Below are positions 52,126-61,412 of a DNA stretch of 64,000 bases, in pieces (position 1 is the stretch's first letter; each line of letters begins with the position of its first letter). Where the stretch lies: contig NZ_CP026681.1 in NCBI RefSeq assembly GCF_002949735.1, positions 6,324,501 through 6,388,500 of the forward strand. The letters run 5' to 3'. Source of the stretch: Nostoc sp. 'Peltigera membranacea cyanobiont' N6. GTDB taxonomy: Bacteria; Cyanobacteriota; Cyanobacteriia; Cyanobacteriales; Nostocaceae. The translations under genes and the position numbers were made by a program. The notes below the pieces were generated by a model, which saw nothing but the letters and a program-made list of their open reading frames with translations, was not told the DNA's origin and did no database searches.

Positions 52126-52456
52126 TATCTCTACTCCTATAGTCTTTCCAATATTCCTGAGCTTTATCAACATCTTGTTTCTGAGTGCTTTTATCTCCAC
52201 CACATAAAAGAATAATAATTGTTATATCTTCTTGTCCAAAGTAGATGCGGTAGCCTTGCCCATAGTCGATTCTCAATTCAAAAACACCTTCTCCAACTGA
52301 CTTACAATCACCTAAATTACCATCTTCAACTCGGTCAAGTCTGGCTCTTATTTTAGCTTTTGCTCTTCTATCTCGCAGAGAATCAAGCCACTCATCAAAA
52401 ATATTTTTTCCATCTACTGTCAGATAATTCCTAATTTCTCTTGGTTGCACTTCCAT
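52118..52456 (-). CDS. RelE/ParE-superfamily toxin (HigB-like)
   Basis: A 112-residue protein, MEVQPREIRNYLTVDGKNIF, with the superfamily signature DEWLDSLRDRRAKAKIRARL, ELRIDYGQGYRIYFGQ and IIILLCGGDKSTQKQD. These toxins usually cleave mRNA on the ribosome. The toxin gene precedes the antitoxin gene, the order typical of higBA. It lies between the Rep pseudogene region and pdxA, so it may have arrived with the plasmid-derived segment. Confidence 0.9.
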   Translation of the reverse strand: MEVQPREIRNYLTVDGKNIFDEWLDSLRDRRAKAKIRARLDRVEDGNLGDCKSVGEGVFELRIDYGQGYRIYFGQEDITIIILLCGGDKSTQKQDVDKAQEYWKDYRSRDNA

Positions 52457-52496
52457 GATTCTTTGGACAAGTCTAGTTATAAATCATGAAATTAAT

Positions 52497-53588
52497 TCAT
52501 AGTTTTCTCGCCGCCAACCTTTGACTAACCAACTCAGCCGCTAAATGTATCGCTGCTTTCATACTCGTAGCATCAGCAATTCCCTTACCCGCAATATCAA
52601 ACGCTGTTCCATGATCTGGTGAAGTCCGAACGAAAGGAAGGCCAATAGAAGTATTAACTGCCCGATCAAATGCCATCAGCTTCACAGGAATTAAGCCTTG
52701 GTCGTGGTAAAGTGCCAAGTAGCCATCAGCAGGATTTTGTACTAAAGAATTTCCATACCAAGCTTGACCAGGTTTAACCCACATCGTATCTGGCGGTATC
52801 GGCCCATCTAGCTGTAATTGTGGCCTATTTTGCCGTTCTTGCTCCAACCAGGGAATTAACCAATCCTGTTCTTCATGTCCAAGTTGTCCCTGTTCGCCAC
52901 TGTGGGGATTTAAACCTGCGATCGCAATTCTCCCATTTTCTATCCCAAAATCTCTCTCCAAACACTCCACCAGCAAATCCAATTTTTGTGTCAACAATTG
53001 CGGTGTCAATGTATCCGCTACTTGACGTAGGGGAATATGTGTGGTAGCTAGTATTGTGCGGAGTATCCAACCAGTATGGGGCGATCGCGCCACAAATAAC
53101 ATCCCAAAACGCTCAACACCTGACTTTTGCGCCAAAAGTTCTGTTTGCCCTGGATAATTATATCCTGCGGCTTTCCAAGCAGATTTAGCAATCGGCCCTG
53201 TGACAATAGCATCAAATTTACCAGCAAGTGTTTGTGCGATCGCATATTCCATATAGGCAAAACTCGCCGCACCACTCGCCGCATTACCTATTCCTGGGAT
53301 AATTTGACCTTTAATTTTTTCATCCAACTGCACATCAATCACTGACAACTCATCTGGATTTGCCAAAGGTACTAAATTTTCAGTTAAATTCAATTTGTGA
53401 TAAGTCTGTGCCAGCAAATCCCAGCTACCCACCACTGTTACGTCGTATTTTTTACTAATTTCCGGTTCTGCTAAAGCTTTCAAAATCACTTCCGGCCCAA
53501 TCCCACCCGGATCTCCCAATGTCAGCGCCAAACGCGGGCGGTTATTTTGGCGAGAATTCACTAAGTTATCTTGCTTATTTTGATACAT
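52497..53588 (-). CDS. pdxA: 4-hydroxythreonine-4-phosphate dehydrogenase
   Basis: A 363-residue enzyme of the DXP-dependent vitamin B6 pathway, oxidising 4-phosphohydroxy-threonine. Motifs: RLALTLGDPGGIGPEVILKA, HTGWILRTILATTHIPL with a metal His, GLNPHSGEQGQLG, and LYHDQGLIPVKLMAFD plus VNTSIGLPFVRTSPDHGTAFD. The first 15 residues (MYQNKQDNLVNSRQNN) are variable; an internal start is not evident. Single gene; the TA toxin start is 41 bp beyond its stop codon. Confidence 0.95.
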   Translation of the reverse strand: MYQNKQDNLVNSRQNNRPRLALTLGDPGGIGPEVILKALAEPEISKKYDVTVVGSWDLLAQTYHKLNLTENLVPLANPDELSVIDVQLDEKIKGQIIPGIGNAASGAASFAYMEYAIAQTLAGKFDAIVTGPIAKSAWKAAGYNYPGQTELLAQKSGVERFGMLFVARSPHTGWILRTILATTHIPLRQVADTLTPQLLTQKLDLLVECLERDFGIENGRIAIAGLNPHSGEQGQLGHEEQDWLIPWLEQERQNRPQLQLDGPIPPDTMWVKPGQAWYGNSLVQNPADGYLALYHDQGLIPVKLMAFDRAVNTSIGLPFVRTSPDHGTAFDIAGKGIADATSMKAAIHLAAELVSQRLAARKL

Positions 53589-53796
53589 AAAATTTATTCA
53601 TAATAATTATCATCAAGTTCTCTCCCATTTCCCTATCTTTCCCGCTCTCCAATAGGGATTGCCCCCCAAGCCAGTAGGGATTACTTGCTAAACTAGTTTA
53701 AAATTATTTACACGGGTCTAATCCTACAGTAACTCTTGAAAAGCTTCTGCTAGACCTAGTTTACACACACTAATTTGTACAAGGAGAATCATACTA

Positions 53797-53901
53797 ATGG
53801 GCGGCGAAATTTTGAATGCAGCTGTATTGTCCTTCGGTTTAATCTTCGTAGGCTGGGGCTTAGGTGCTTTGTTACTGAAAATTCAGGGTGGAGAAGAATA
53901 A
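53797..53901 (+). CDS. petM: Cytochrome b6f complex subunit 7 (PetM)
   Basis: A 34-residue single-helix protein (MGGEILNAAVLSFGLIFVGW, GLGALLLKIQGGEE), with the SFGLIFVGW and ALLLKIQG signature of PetM. It stabilises the cytochrome b6f complex in the thylakoid membrane. ATG at 53797 has AAGGAGAA 9 bp upstream. Independently transcribed. Confidence 0.97.
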   Translation: MGGEILNAAVLSFGLIFVGWGLGALLLKIQGGEE

Positions 53902-54190
53902 TTGAGTGCTGAGTTAAGAGTGCTGAGTTAGGAGTTAGTAATTATTCCCCCTCATCTCCCTCATCTTCCCCCACTCCCCCCACCCTTCTTTTCAAAAGTT
54001 CTGTTCGCCCCAAGCTGGCGTTCATACTTTTCGCTAACTGGGAAAAAAGCTTGTCCGTCTAACGGACAGCCATTTTCCCGTGAGTTTTTCCATTAAAAAT
54101 GATTTTCTGAGAAAAGATGTAAACTTTTGTTTGCATAGGTTATTCTGATAACATTCTTTTCATAAAACATTAAAATTTATTACAAACCTC

Positions 54191-55189
54191 ATGACATTAT
54201 TAATCGTCGGTGCCACTGGCACCTTAGGAAGACAAGTGGCTCGTCGTGCAATCGATGAGGGATATAAAGTGCGCTGCCTCGTGCGGAGTAGCAAAAAAGC
54301 AGCTTTTCTTAAAGAATGGGGTGCAGAACTTGTACCTGGAAATTTGCGTTACCCCGATACCCTAGCGGAAGCATTAGTTGGTGTAACCCAAGTTATTGAT
54401 GCGTCAACATCTCGCCCTACAGATTCACTGAGTATCAAACAAGTAGACTGGGAGGGCAAAGTAGCATTAATTCAAGCAGCAAAAGCAGCAGGTGTAGAAC
54501 GTTTTATCTTCTTTTCAATTTTGGATGCCGATAAATATCCAGAAGTCCCGCTAATGGAAATTAAGCGATGTACAGAATTATTCTTGGCTGAGTCAGGCTT
54601 GAATTATACCATCTTGCGGCTAGCTGGTTTTATGCAAGGGTTAATTGGTCAGTATGGAATTCCAATTTTGGAAGCACAGCCAGTTTGGGTGACAGGTAAT
54701 TCTTCTCCCATTGCCTATATGGATACTCAAGACATTGCTAAGTTTGCAATCCGCGCATTGAGTGTGCCCGAAACGGAAAACCAAGCTTTTCCTGTAGTTG
54801 GTACTCGTGCATGGAGTGCGGAAGAAATCATCAACTTATGCGAACGCTTATCTGGAAAAGATGCCAGGGTAACGCGGATGCCAATAAGCGTACTGCGTGC
54901 CGTGCGGGGCTTAATGCGGTCTTTTCAGTGGGGATGGAACGTAGCAGACCGGTTAGCGTTTACAGAAGTATTGGCTAGTGGAAAACAGCTAAATGCTTCA
55001 ATGGATGAAGTATACACAGTGTTTGGCTTAGATCCGCAACAAACCACAACTCTAGAAAGCTATCTCCAAGAGTATTTCAGTCGGATTATGAAGAAGCTCA
55101 AAGAGGTGGACTACCAGAAAAATAAAAATAAAAAGCAGAAACCTAAAAAAACTCCTTTTAAACAGTCTTCAAAAGCTAATAGTCAATAG
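54191..55189 (+). CDS. Ycf39-like NAD(P)-binding protein
   Basis: A 332-residue atypical short-chain dehydrogenase/NmrA-like protein. The Rossmann start LLIVGATGTLGRQVARRA lies at residues 3-20. Ycf39-type segments follow: VRCLVRSSKKAAFLKEWGAE, RFIFFSILDADKYPEVPLM, INLCERLSGKDARVTRMP and LMRSFQWGWNVADRLAF. The C-terminus is an appended Lys-rich tail (KNKNKKQKPKKTP). Ycf39 assists early D1/photosystem II assembly with chlorophyll-binding Hlips; the plant homologue is HCF244. It lies 290 bp downstream of petM, same strand, independent promoter likely. Confidence 0.9.
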   Translation: MTLLIVGATGTLGRQVARRAIDEGYKVRCLVRSSKKAAFLKEWGAELVPGNLRYPDTLAEALVGVTQVIDASTSRPTDSLSIKQVDWEGKVALIQAAKAAGVERFIFFSILDADKYPEVPLMEIKRCTELFLAESGLNYTILRLAGFMQGLIGQYGIPILEAQPVWVTGNSSPIAYMDTQDIAKFAIRALSVPETENQAFPVVGTRAWSAEEIINLCERLSGKDARVTRMPISVLRAVRGLMRSFQWGWNVADRLAFTEVLASGKQLNASMDEVYTVFGLDPQQTTTLESYLQEYFSRIMKKLKEVDYQKNKNKKQKPKKTPFKQSSKANSQ

Positions 55190-55299
55190 TAATTACAAAA
55201 CAGACATTAGTCATGAAACTCTACACTCTGAATATTTGATTCCAGATTAATGACTACATGACCAAAAATGTGTAAGGATTATCGAAAACTTAGGTAAAA

Positions 55300-55735
55300 G
55301 CCCCGTCCTTCTAGGACAACTTTAATTCTCTAAATTTGTCTTGAAAGTTTCCGGGGATTGGTATAATCAAACAATATCACAGGTAGAATAACCGCTAGCA
55401 CAAATGGATAACCAACCCCAATACGACTGGCTAGGAAATAATAATGGTTAGTGGGCGGCGAAAACCACGATAAACATAGCTGGGGTAGCAAACGCTCACC
55501 CATACCAGAAAAGTCAAAAACTTGTTAATTAAGCGTACCGTGGGGCACACGGAAACAAGGGGAGAAATCCTCTAAAGCTTGGGGAGATAAGCCCTCTGGG
55601 GCTGTCTAAATTAGGCTCGAAACTTGGTTCAATTGAACGGGTTTTTGGTTTAAGTAATGCCGAAAGGCTAGGCAGTTTAAAGGTGTATCAATGAACCAAG
55701 AATCCTCATGCTTTCAAGCTGGGGAGTGTCAAATA
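55300..55735 (+). mobile_element. IS605-type non-autonomous element with structured right end
   Basis: The left end has AAGCCCCGTCCTTCTAGGAC (hairpin) and the right end AGAATCCTCATGCTTTCAAG followed by CTGGGGAGTGTCAA, both recognisable forms of IS200/IS605-family termini. No tnpA or tnpB is present. Before the right end, CTTGGTTCA (55623-55631) pairs perfectly with TGAACCAAG (55692-55700), enclosing a GCC-GAAA-GGC tetraloop hairpin (55659-55668). This is the kind of architecture seen in the right-end (omega) RNA of TnpB-encoding elements. It lies immediately upstream of the NAD kinase gene. Confidence 0.55.
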
Positions 55736-55769
55736 ATACAAAGCATCGCCTAAACTTGGATATTTGAGT

Positions 55770-56687
55770 GTGCCGAAAGCAGGCATTATCTACAATGACG
55801 TTAAACCGATAGCGGGTCGTGTCGCTATCGAGTTGAAAGACAAGCTAACCGCAGCTGGTTGGGATGTGTGTATCACATCCAGTATCGGTGGAATATTGGG
55901 CTACTCTAATCCAGATAGTCCTGTATGCCACACCCCCATTGATGGTCTAACGCCCCCTGGTTTTGACTCAGATATGGAGTTTGCAGTGGTGTTAGGGGGA
56001 GACGGCACTGTTTTAGCAGCGTCTCGTCAGGTAGCCCCCTGTGGTATTCCACTATTAACAGTGAATACCGGTCACATGGGATTTTTGACAGAAACTTTCC
56101 TGAATCAATTGCCCCAAGCACTAGAACAGGCAATGACAGGTAAGTATGAAATTGAAGAACGAGCCATGCTCACCGTCAAAGTATTTCGGGGAGATGCAGT
56201 GCTGTGGGAAGCCCTGTGCTTGAATGAAATGGTTTTGCACCGAGAACCTTTGACCTCTATGTGCCATTTTGAAATTGCCATAGGTCGTCATGCACCAGTA
56301 GATATTGCGGCGGATGGTGTGATTGTTTCTACACCTACTGGTTCCACAGCTTACTCATTGAGTGCTGGTGGCCCAGTGGTGACTCCTGGCGTACCTGTTT
56401 TACAGCTAGTACCCATTTGTCCCCATTCTCTAGCTTCTAGAGCATTGGTATTTCCAGATACTGAATCGGTCAACATTTACCCAGTCAACATTCCTCGCCT
56501 GGTGATGGTGGTAGATGGTAATGGAGGGTGCTATGTCTTCCCAGAAGATAGAGTATATATGGAGCGATCGCAATATACTGTCCGATTTATTCGCTTGCAA
56601 CCCCCTGAGTTTTTCCGAATTTTGCGAGAAAAATTAGGTTGGGGTTTGCCACATATCGCCAAACCAACTTCGGTAGAATTGCCGTAG
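55770..56687 (+). CDS. ppnK: NAD(+) kinase
   Basis: A 305-residue cytosolic enzyme phosphorylating NAD to NADP. GTG start at 55770 gives MPKAGIIYNDVKPIAGRVAI; a TTG two codons earlier is less likely. Motifs: AVVLGGDGTVLAASRQVAP, VNTGHMGFLTETF, DGVIVSTPTGSTAYSLSAGG and PVFQLVPICPH-like VLQLVPICPHSLASRALVF. Cyanobacteria have two NAD kinase genes; this looks like the one shared by the Nostocales. It ends 310 bp upstream of the response-regulator gene. Confidence 0.95.
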   Translation: MPKAGIIYNDVKPIAGRVAIELKDKLTAAGWDVCITSSIGGILGYSNPDSPVCHTPIDGLTPPGFDSDMEFAVVLGGDGTVLAASRQVAPCGIPLLTVNTGHMGFLTETFLNQLPQALEQAMTGKYEIEERAMLTVKVFRGDAVLWEALCLNEMVLHREPLTSMCHFEIAIGRHAPVDIAADGVIVSTPTGSTAYSLSAGGPVVTPGVPVLQLVPICPHSLASRALVFPDTESVNIYPVNIPRLVMVVDGNGGCYVFPEDRVYMERSQYTVRFIRLQPPEFFRILREKLGWGLPHIAKPTSVELP

Positions 56688-56997
56688 TTATTGGGAATGG
56701 GGAATGGGGCATTGGGCATTGTTAAAGAGACAACTGACCAAACAGAAAATTTTTCCCCATTCCCCGTTTGCTGATTTCCTGCCAGAATTACTGGTGTACG
56801 GATAGGTATTTGGAGTGAGTTATTAAGATTGCATCGAAGAATTCGATGGCTGACACCTGAACGTGCTAAAACATCCTTAACAGCGTGTCAAATCAGGGTC
56901 GATCCATCACTAAAAACTCGTAATTGCACTTTATAACTGATGTAAAGATTTTCTCTGGAATATCTTTACAATCCCAAATCCAATATCCCAAATTGTT
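56688..56997. other. Spacer with short STRR
   Basis: Contains GGGAATGGGGAATGGGGCAT type heptads (56693-56720) and about 280 bp of unremarkable sequence; probably includes the promoter of the response regulator gene. Confidence 0.5.
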
Positions 56998-57684
56998 ATG
57001 ACAGTTGCTCTAAGTCCCTGTGTTTTGGTGATTGAAACCGATGAGAGCCTAGCAAATCAGCTTTCTTGCGATTTGCAAGAAGCTGGCTATGAATCAATTT
57101 TGGCTCATGATGCTACCAGTGGTTTGCAATACTGTCGCGATCGCCAACCTGCTTTAATTGTTTTAGACCGGATGCTAGCAGGAGAATCAGGACTCTCATT
57201 GTGCAAAAATCTGAGAAGCACTGGTATGCGATCGCCTGTGTTGGTTTTAATGGCAAGAGATACCGTTGACGATCGTGTAGCTTGTCTAGAAGCAGGAGCG
57301 GATGATTACATCCTCAAGCCTTACCGCTCAGAAGACTTTTTAAAGTTAATTCGCCTCTACTTAAAACCTGATGTGGATACCACGGAGCAATTGCGCTTTG
57401 GGGATCTAATTTTAGACATCGCAACTCGCCGTGCTATCCACGGGGGACGGGCAATTGACTTGACAATGAAGGAATTTGAACTATTAAAATTCTTAATGGA
57501 ACATCCCCGTGAGGTGTTAACTCGCGAACAAATTTTAGAAAATGTTTGGGGTTATGACTTTCTGGGTGAGTCAAATGTCATTGAAGTGTACATCCGCTAC
57601 TTGCGCCTCAAAATTGAAGATGAAGGTCAAAAGCGCCTTATTCAGACAGTGCGCGGCGTAGGTTACGTTTTAAGAGAATCCTAG
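56998..57684 (+). CDS. NblR-like OmpR-family response regulator
   Basis: A 228-residue protein. The receiver domain (residues about 8-120) begins SPCVLVIETDESLANQLS. Phospho-Asp context is ALIVLDRMLAGESGLSL and the conserved Lys is in DDYILKPY, but the usual Thr/Ser is Ala (LVLMARDTVD). DNA-binding winged helix (about 135-228): LTMKEFELLKFLMEHPREVL, ENVWGYDFLGESNVIEVYIR and IQTVRGVGYVLRE. The N-terminal sequence and atypical receiver resemble NblR, which controls phycobilisome degradation and survival in starvation and high light; NblR can work without canonical phosphorylation. The name is a best guess. Confidence 0.8.
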   Translation: MTVALSPCVLVIETDESLANQLSCDLQEAGYESILAHDATSGLQYCRDRQPALIVLDRMLAGESGLSLCKNLRSTGMRSPVLVLMARDTVDDRVACLEAGADDYILKPYRSEDFLKLIRLYLKPDVDTTEQLRFGDLILDIATRRAIHGGRAIDLTMKEFELLKFLMEHPREVLTREQILENVWGYDFLGESNVIEVYIRYLRLKIEDEGQKRLIQTVRGVGYVLRES

Positions 57685-57737
57685 TACAGAAGTTTGCCTA
57701 CTTTTGACAATTTGCTCAAGTGCATTGTCTAGTCATA

Positions 57738-57826
57738 GAACTTACGTAAAACTACAGGCGGTAGGGTCAATTCATAAATTGCCCCTACCTAATAATAAAG
57801 GTTTTGACTATTATTTGCGTAAGTCC
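57738..57826. mobile_element. Small MITE-like inverted-repeat element
   Basis: GAACTTACGTAAAA (57738-57751) is mirrored by TTTGCGTAAGTCC (57814-57826), with GTAGGGTCAATTCATAAATT and GCCCCTACC in between. About 90 bp, non-coding, between the regulator and DUF192 genes. ACTTACGCAAA termini recur in Nostoc genomes. Confidence 0.7.
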
Positions 57827-57937
57827 TGGTTAATTGAGGCTAAAAAAGGCTGTGGATTACGGGACAAATAAAAGCCGTAGGTTTTATAGCTTAAATTCTG
57901 TAAAATTGAAATCTAAATCACAAAATCAAAAAGAATT

Positions 57938-58444
57938 ATGACTCGTTGGCTAGGTTTACTCTCGATGTTGCTGAGTGTTTTGTTGATGGGTTGTTCTGTA
58001 CCAACAACAGCTAAACCTCCAACCCCTACGCCTGGTTCTCAAACTCCAGCACCAGAGAGTTTAGGCCAAAAACTACCAATTTCTGCTAAAGCCATTGTTC
58101 CTAATGGAACAATTATTCAGCTAGAAGTGGCGAAGACACCACAACAGCAACAGATGGGGTTGATGTATCGACCAGCTTTACCAGATAACCGGGGGATGCT
58201 GTTTGGGTTCTCTTCTCCACAATCAATTAGTTTCTGGATGAAGAATGTACCTGTAGCCTTGGATATGGTATTTTTACGGGACGGTGTAGTTAAATATATT
58301 CAAGCTGCTGCACCTCCTTGTGCAAGTGAGCCTTGTCCTACTTATAGTCCCAACACACCAATCGATAAGGTAATTGAACTTCGCTCTGGAAGAGCTGCCG
58401 AATTGAAGTTGAAAGTAGGCGATACTGTCAAAATTCAGTATTGA
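57938..58444 (+). CDS. DUF192 lipoprotein
   Basis: A 168-residue predicted lipoprotein: lipobox LSVLLMGCSVPTTAK (Cys about 19), a Pro/Thr-rich linker (PPTPTPGSQTPAPES), then a DUF192 domain (about 45-168) with LEVAKTPQQQQMGLMYRPAL, GMLFGFSSPQSISFWMKNVP and ALDMVFLRDGVVKYI. DUF192 proteins are beta-barrels of unknown function, often periplasmic. Typical length. Confidence 0.93.
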   Translation: MTRWLGLLSMLLSVLLMGCSVPTTAKPPTPTPGSQTPAPESLGQKLPISAKAIVPNGTIIQLEVAKTPQQQQMGLMYRPALPDNRGMLFGFSSPQSISFWMKNVPVALDMVFLRDGVVKYIQAAAPPCASEPCPTYSPNTPIDKVIELRSGRAAELKLKVGDTVKIQY

Positions 58445-58705
58445 GACTTAGGTCTATTGTATTGCGGGGATAAAGATTTGGATGATTCCTCTGTTCAGAG
58501 CCTATACTACCGAAGTATGTGTTTTTTTTGTAAAAAATGTCACGTGTTGTAGCAAAAAAGTCATCTGTAACGCTACTATTTAAAAACTGTGGTAATGATG
58601 TAAAATTCTACTGTCTCCAAGCTGAAATCGCAGTCTTAAAGTTTGGTTGTAAAAATATTCCCTTGGGCGCAAGTGTAAATAGTCGCCAATAAGAGAGTAT
58701 AGGCT

Positions 58706-58846
58706 ATGGAATCTTTATTACTACATGTGTCATTAAATAAAGCACAAAAGCAAACAAGATGGAGCCAATTTAATTCAGTAAAAATGCTGCTTGAGAATCG
58801 AGCAGATGATTTGTACGAAAAGTTCTATTTCTCAGACTCTCTATAA
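58706..58846 (+). CDS. Possible small protein, 46 residues
   Basis: ATG at 58706, stop at 58844-58846, reading MESLLLHVSLNKAQKQTRWS then QFNSVKMLLENRADDLYEKF. Weak ribosome site (GAGAG about 9 bp upstream). No recognised family. It lies alone in the 550-bp interval between the DUF192 and DUF2949 genes and may be real or fortuitous. Confidence 0.3.
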   Translation: MESLLLHVSLNKAQKQTRWSQFNSVKMLLENRADDLYEKFYFSDSL

Positions 58847-58995
58847 TAAGCCTGTCTTAAAGGCAAATTTCAAAAACTGTGCTGGGGTGTATAGCCGATA
58901 ACGGCAAAGTGACAGATAAAATACTGGCTACTGGCTACCAAGCAATGGTGAACTCATATATGACAATACATTCGTCACAAGGAGGTGAGATCGAA

Positions 58996-59187
58996 ATGTC
59001 ACCATCGAAATATTCTCGACTGATTAATTTTTTGCAAGAAGATTTGGCAATTTCCACGGCATCGCTGGCGGTTGCACTACGCCATCGGGAGCAAGACCCA
59101 GGACCTTTGGCAATGATTCTTTGGCAGTATGGTTTGATTACTCTAGAGCAGTTAGAACAAATTTATGATTGGCTGGAGACGGCATAG
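58996..59187 (+). CDS. DUF2949 family protein
   Basis: A 63-residue cytoplasmic protein. The ATG at 58996 has a strong AAGGAGGTGA 6 bp upstream, so the in-frame extension back to 58879 is not coding. MSPSKYSRLINFLQEDLAIS, then ALRHREQDPGPLAMILWQYG and LITLEQLEQIYDWLETA form the DUF2949 pattern common in cyanobacteria; function unknown. It ends 200 bp before a terminator shared with the convergent aminotransferase gene. Confidence 0.9.
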   Translation: MSPSKYSRLINFLQEDLAISTASLAVALRHREQDPGPLAMILWQYGLITLEQLEQIYDWLETA

Positions 59188-59387
59188 ATGATGCCAATTT
59201 TAGATTTTGGATTTTGGATTAAAATTCTCTAGCAAATGGTTGTTATTGGAATCTCAAGCCTTAATACTATCTAGGGCAACTTGGTATAATTTAGGAAAAC
59301 TAAAGCATGTCACATCAACTCTAATCTATACAAAGATTGATATATAAATTTATTAACTCTGACGGTTTATACTCATTTATATACAAA

Positions 59388-59425
59388 TAAAAAGAGCAAG
59401 TTAAATTATTAACTCGCTCTTTTTA
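59388..59425. terminator. Bidirectional terminator
   Basis: AAAAAGAGCAAGTT (59390-) and AACTCGCTCTTTTT form a stem with a short AT-rich loop and T/A runs on both sides, between the convergent DUF2949 and aminotransferase genes. Confidence 0.85.
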
Positions 59426-59440
59426 TTTAGTTCGGATTAA

Positions 59441-60595
59441 TTAAGACTGACTAAACACTTTAACTGCTGCTGCTATACCAGAACCAGGGGTGAAGTCTTC
59501 GTAGCCAAGTTCTGTTAGGGTAACTTCTAAGGATGCTATACAGCTAAGAATATCGCGATCGCTCACAAAGCCCAAGTGACCAATGCGGAAAATCTTATTA
59601 CTCAAATGGTCTTGACCACCTGCTAGGGCAATATCAAAGCGTTTTTTCATCAATGACCGAATCTTATCAGATTCAATTCCCTGTGGTGCTACAGCTGTAA
59701 TTGCTGGACTAGCAGAACTATCTGCCGCAAACAGGGGTAAATTCAACCCTTGAATGGCGGCGCGGGTAGCATTTTTAAGTCGTTCGTGTCGAGCAAATAT
59801 TGACTCCAAGCCTTCCTCTTTCATAATTCGTAACGTGGTGTGCAGCGCTACGATCAAGTTTACTGGGGGAGTAAATGGAGTGGTATTTTTGGCTGTGGCT
59901 TTGCGATATTTGCCTAAATCCAAATAATATTTCGGTAGCTTCGCAGTTTTGTAAGCTTCCCAAGCTTTGGGACTGACAGAGACAAAACCCAATCCTGGCG
60001 GAATCATATAACCTTTTTGGGAACCGGAGGCGACTATATCCAAACCCCAAGCATCCACGGGGAGATTGAATGCACCCAAGCTGGTGACGGCATCAACGAT
60101 AATTAAAGCTTCACCGTGTTCTTTGACATGGCGGTTGATAGCTTCTAAGTCATTCAACACACCCGTCGAGGTTTCGCTGTGAGTAATAATTACAGCTTTA
60201 ATTTGCTTTTGGGTATCTGCTTGGAGTTTTTCGGCAAATACTGAGGGGTCTAATGGTTTTCCCCATTCCACCTTAACTTCTTCTACATTCAAACCGTAGG
60301 CTTGGCCAACTTCTACCCAACGTTCGCCAAATTTACCATTAGAGCCAACTAAAATGCGATCGCCTGGAGAAAGAAAATTAATTATTCCGGCTTCTACAGC
60401 ACCCGTACCACTGACATTCAGTGTCAACACATCACTTTGAGTTTGATGCAGCCACTTGAGGTTTTCTGTCACCTCTGCCAATATGTTGCTAAATTCACTG
60501 GTACGGTGTCCAATCGGATGCTTGGCTAATGCCAGTAAGGCAGCTTCTGGCACCGGGGTTGGGCCTGGAATCATTAGCATCAGCTTATCGTTCAT
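59441..60595 (-). CDS. PLP-dependent alanine-glyoxylate/serine-pyruvate aminotransferase family
   Basis: A 384-residue class V aminotransferase. MIPGPTPVPEAALLALAKHP at the start, GTGAVEAGIINFLSPGD, THSETSTGVLNDL, IIVDAVTSLGAFNLPVD, and the PLP Lys in DIVASGSQKGYMIPPGLGF. Most closely resembles the cyanobacterial soluble-hydrogenase large-subunit annotation, which is in fact a serine-glyoxylate/alanine-glyoxylate aminotransferase used in photorespiration. Single gene ending at a bidirectional terminator. Confidence 0.93.
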   Translation of the reverse strand: MNDKLMLMIPGPTPVPEAALLALAKHPIGHRTSEFSNILAEVTENLKWLHQTQSDVLTLNVSGTGAVEAGIINFLSPGDRILVGSNGKFGERWVEVGQAYGLNVEEVKVEWGKPLDPSVFAEKLQADTQKQIKAVIITHSETSTGVLNDLEAINRHVKEHGEALIIVDAVTSLGAFNLPVDAWGLDIVASGSQKGYMIPPGLGFVSVSPKAWEAYKTAKLPKYYLDLGKYRKATAKNTTPFTPPVNLIVALHTTLRIMKEEGLESIFARHERLKNATRAAIQGLNLPLFAADSSASPAITAVAPQGIESDKIRSLMKKRFDIALAGGQDHLSNKIFRIGHLGFVSDRDILSCIASLEVTLTELGYEDFTPGSGIAAAVKVFSQS

Positions 60596-61412
60596 GTGTC
60601 TATCCTAAAAGTCAAATAAAAGTCAAAATTGTGGGAAGTTGGTTTATTCTGGTAGCGAATTCTAGATATTTACCTACAAATTACACTCAGATGACCATCA
60701 GTCTTGTTGTATATTTTCCAAATCCATAGGAAAAGTATCGTGGGAGTTAATCATCGGTCAGCTTGACCTTTGCAATTTATACGAGACTCCAACTTAGATA
60801 AAACCTCTGTTCTAGGCAATCTTACCATACACTTAGACACCAGGCTAAGACCTTGGTTGTAGGTGAGTGCCGATTGGAGACTAGCGGGAATCGTCGGTGA
60901 AAAAGCTATGTTTTGTTTCAACAAAGGAAGTAACCGCCTACACTATGCGGAAGAGTTGGATGTCGCCGTTTGCGAAGATATAAAAGATACCAAACCCAAA
61001 CTTTTCAATCTGCTTTCGTGGAGGATTGATTCTTGAATTGCGATTCTCTAAGGAATACCTCTATCTATTGAGGAGGTGATGATTTATTTCAGTCTAAATC
61101 GCTTTTATATCAATATCCAAGCCATTTATAGCTTACTGAATGATGATTTTTAACTGATAATTTCCGCTTCATTTGCCACCAAATTTGAGATATCTATGCT
61201 ACTAGTTGCTGTACATCTTGAAATCGTACCCAGTGGTAGATGATAGCTAATCAACTATCCGTTTTTATACTACACTTAGAAATTTGCTACATTTGTGCTT
61301 AGTTTTATTAGTTACTATTCATGGTGAGTCGTTTTTAACTAGTGTTCAGTTTATAAACTGTCACTCACCAGATCCCTTGTTTTCTCGTAAAAGAGATATT
61401 CTTAGTTAGTGC
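60596..61412. other. Gene-free stretch with an inverted repeat
   Basis: About 820 bp. It contains the aminotransferase promoter at the left end and TGGTGAGT/ACTCACCA (61322-61329 and 61363-61370) at the right end. A GCGGGAATCGTCGGTGAAAA stretch near 60890 has a faint cobalamin-riboswitch flavour but lacks the rest of the motif. No gene seen. Confidence 0.4.

Noticed and set aside
60880..60990. Cobalamin riboswitch
   Set aside because: GCGGGAATCGTCGGTGAAAA resembles one box, but the flanking conserved boxes and a suitable downstream gene are absent.
61070..61155. 24-codon frame after GAGGAGG
   Set aside because: The Shine-Dalgarno-like sequence is only 2 bases from the ATG and the peptide is short with no similarity I recognise.
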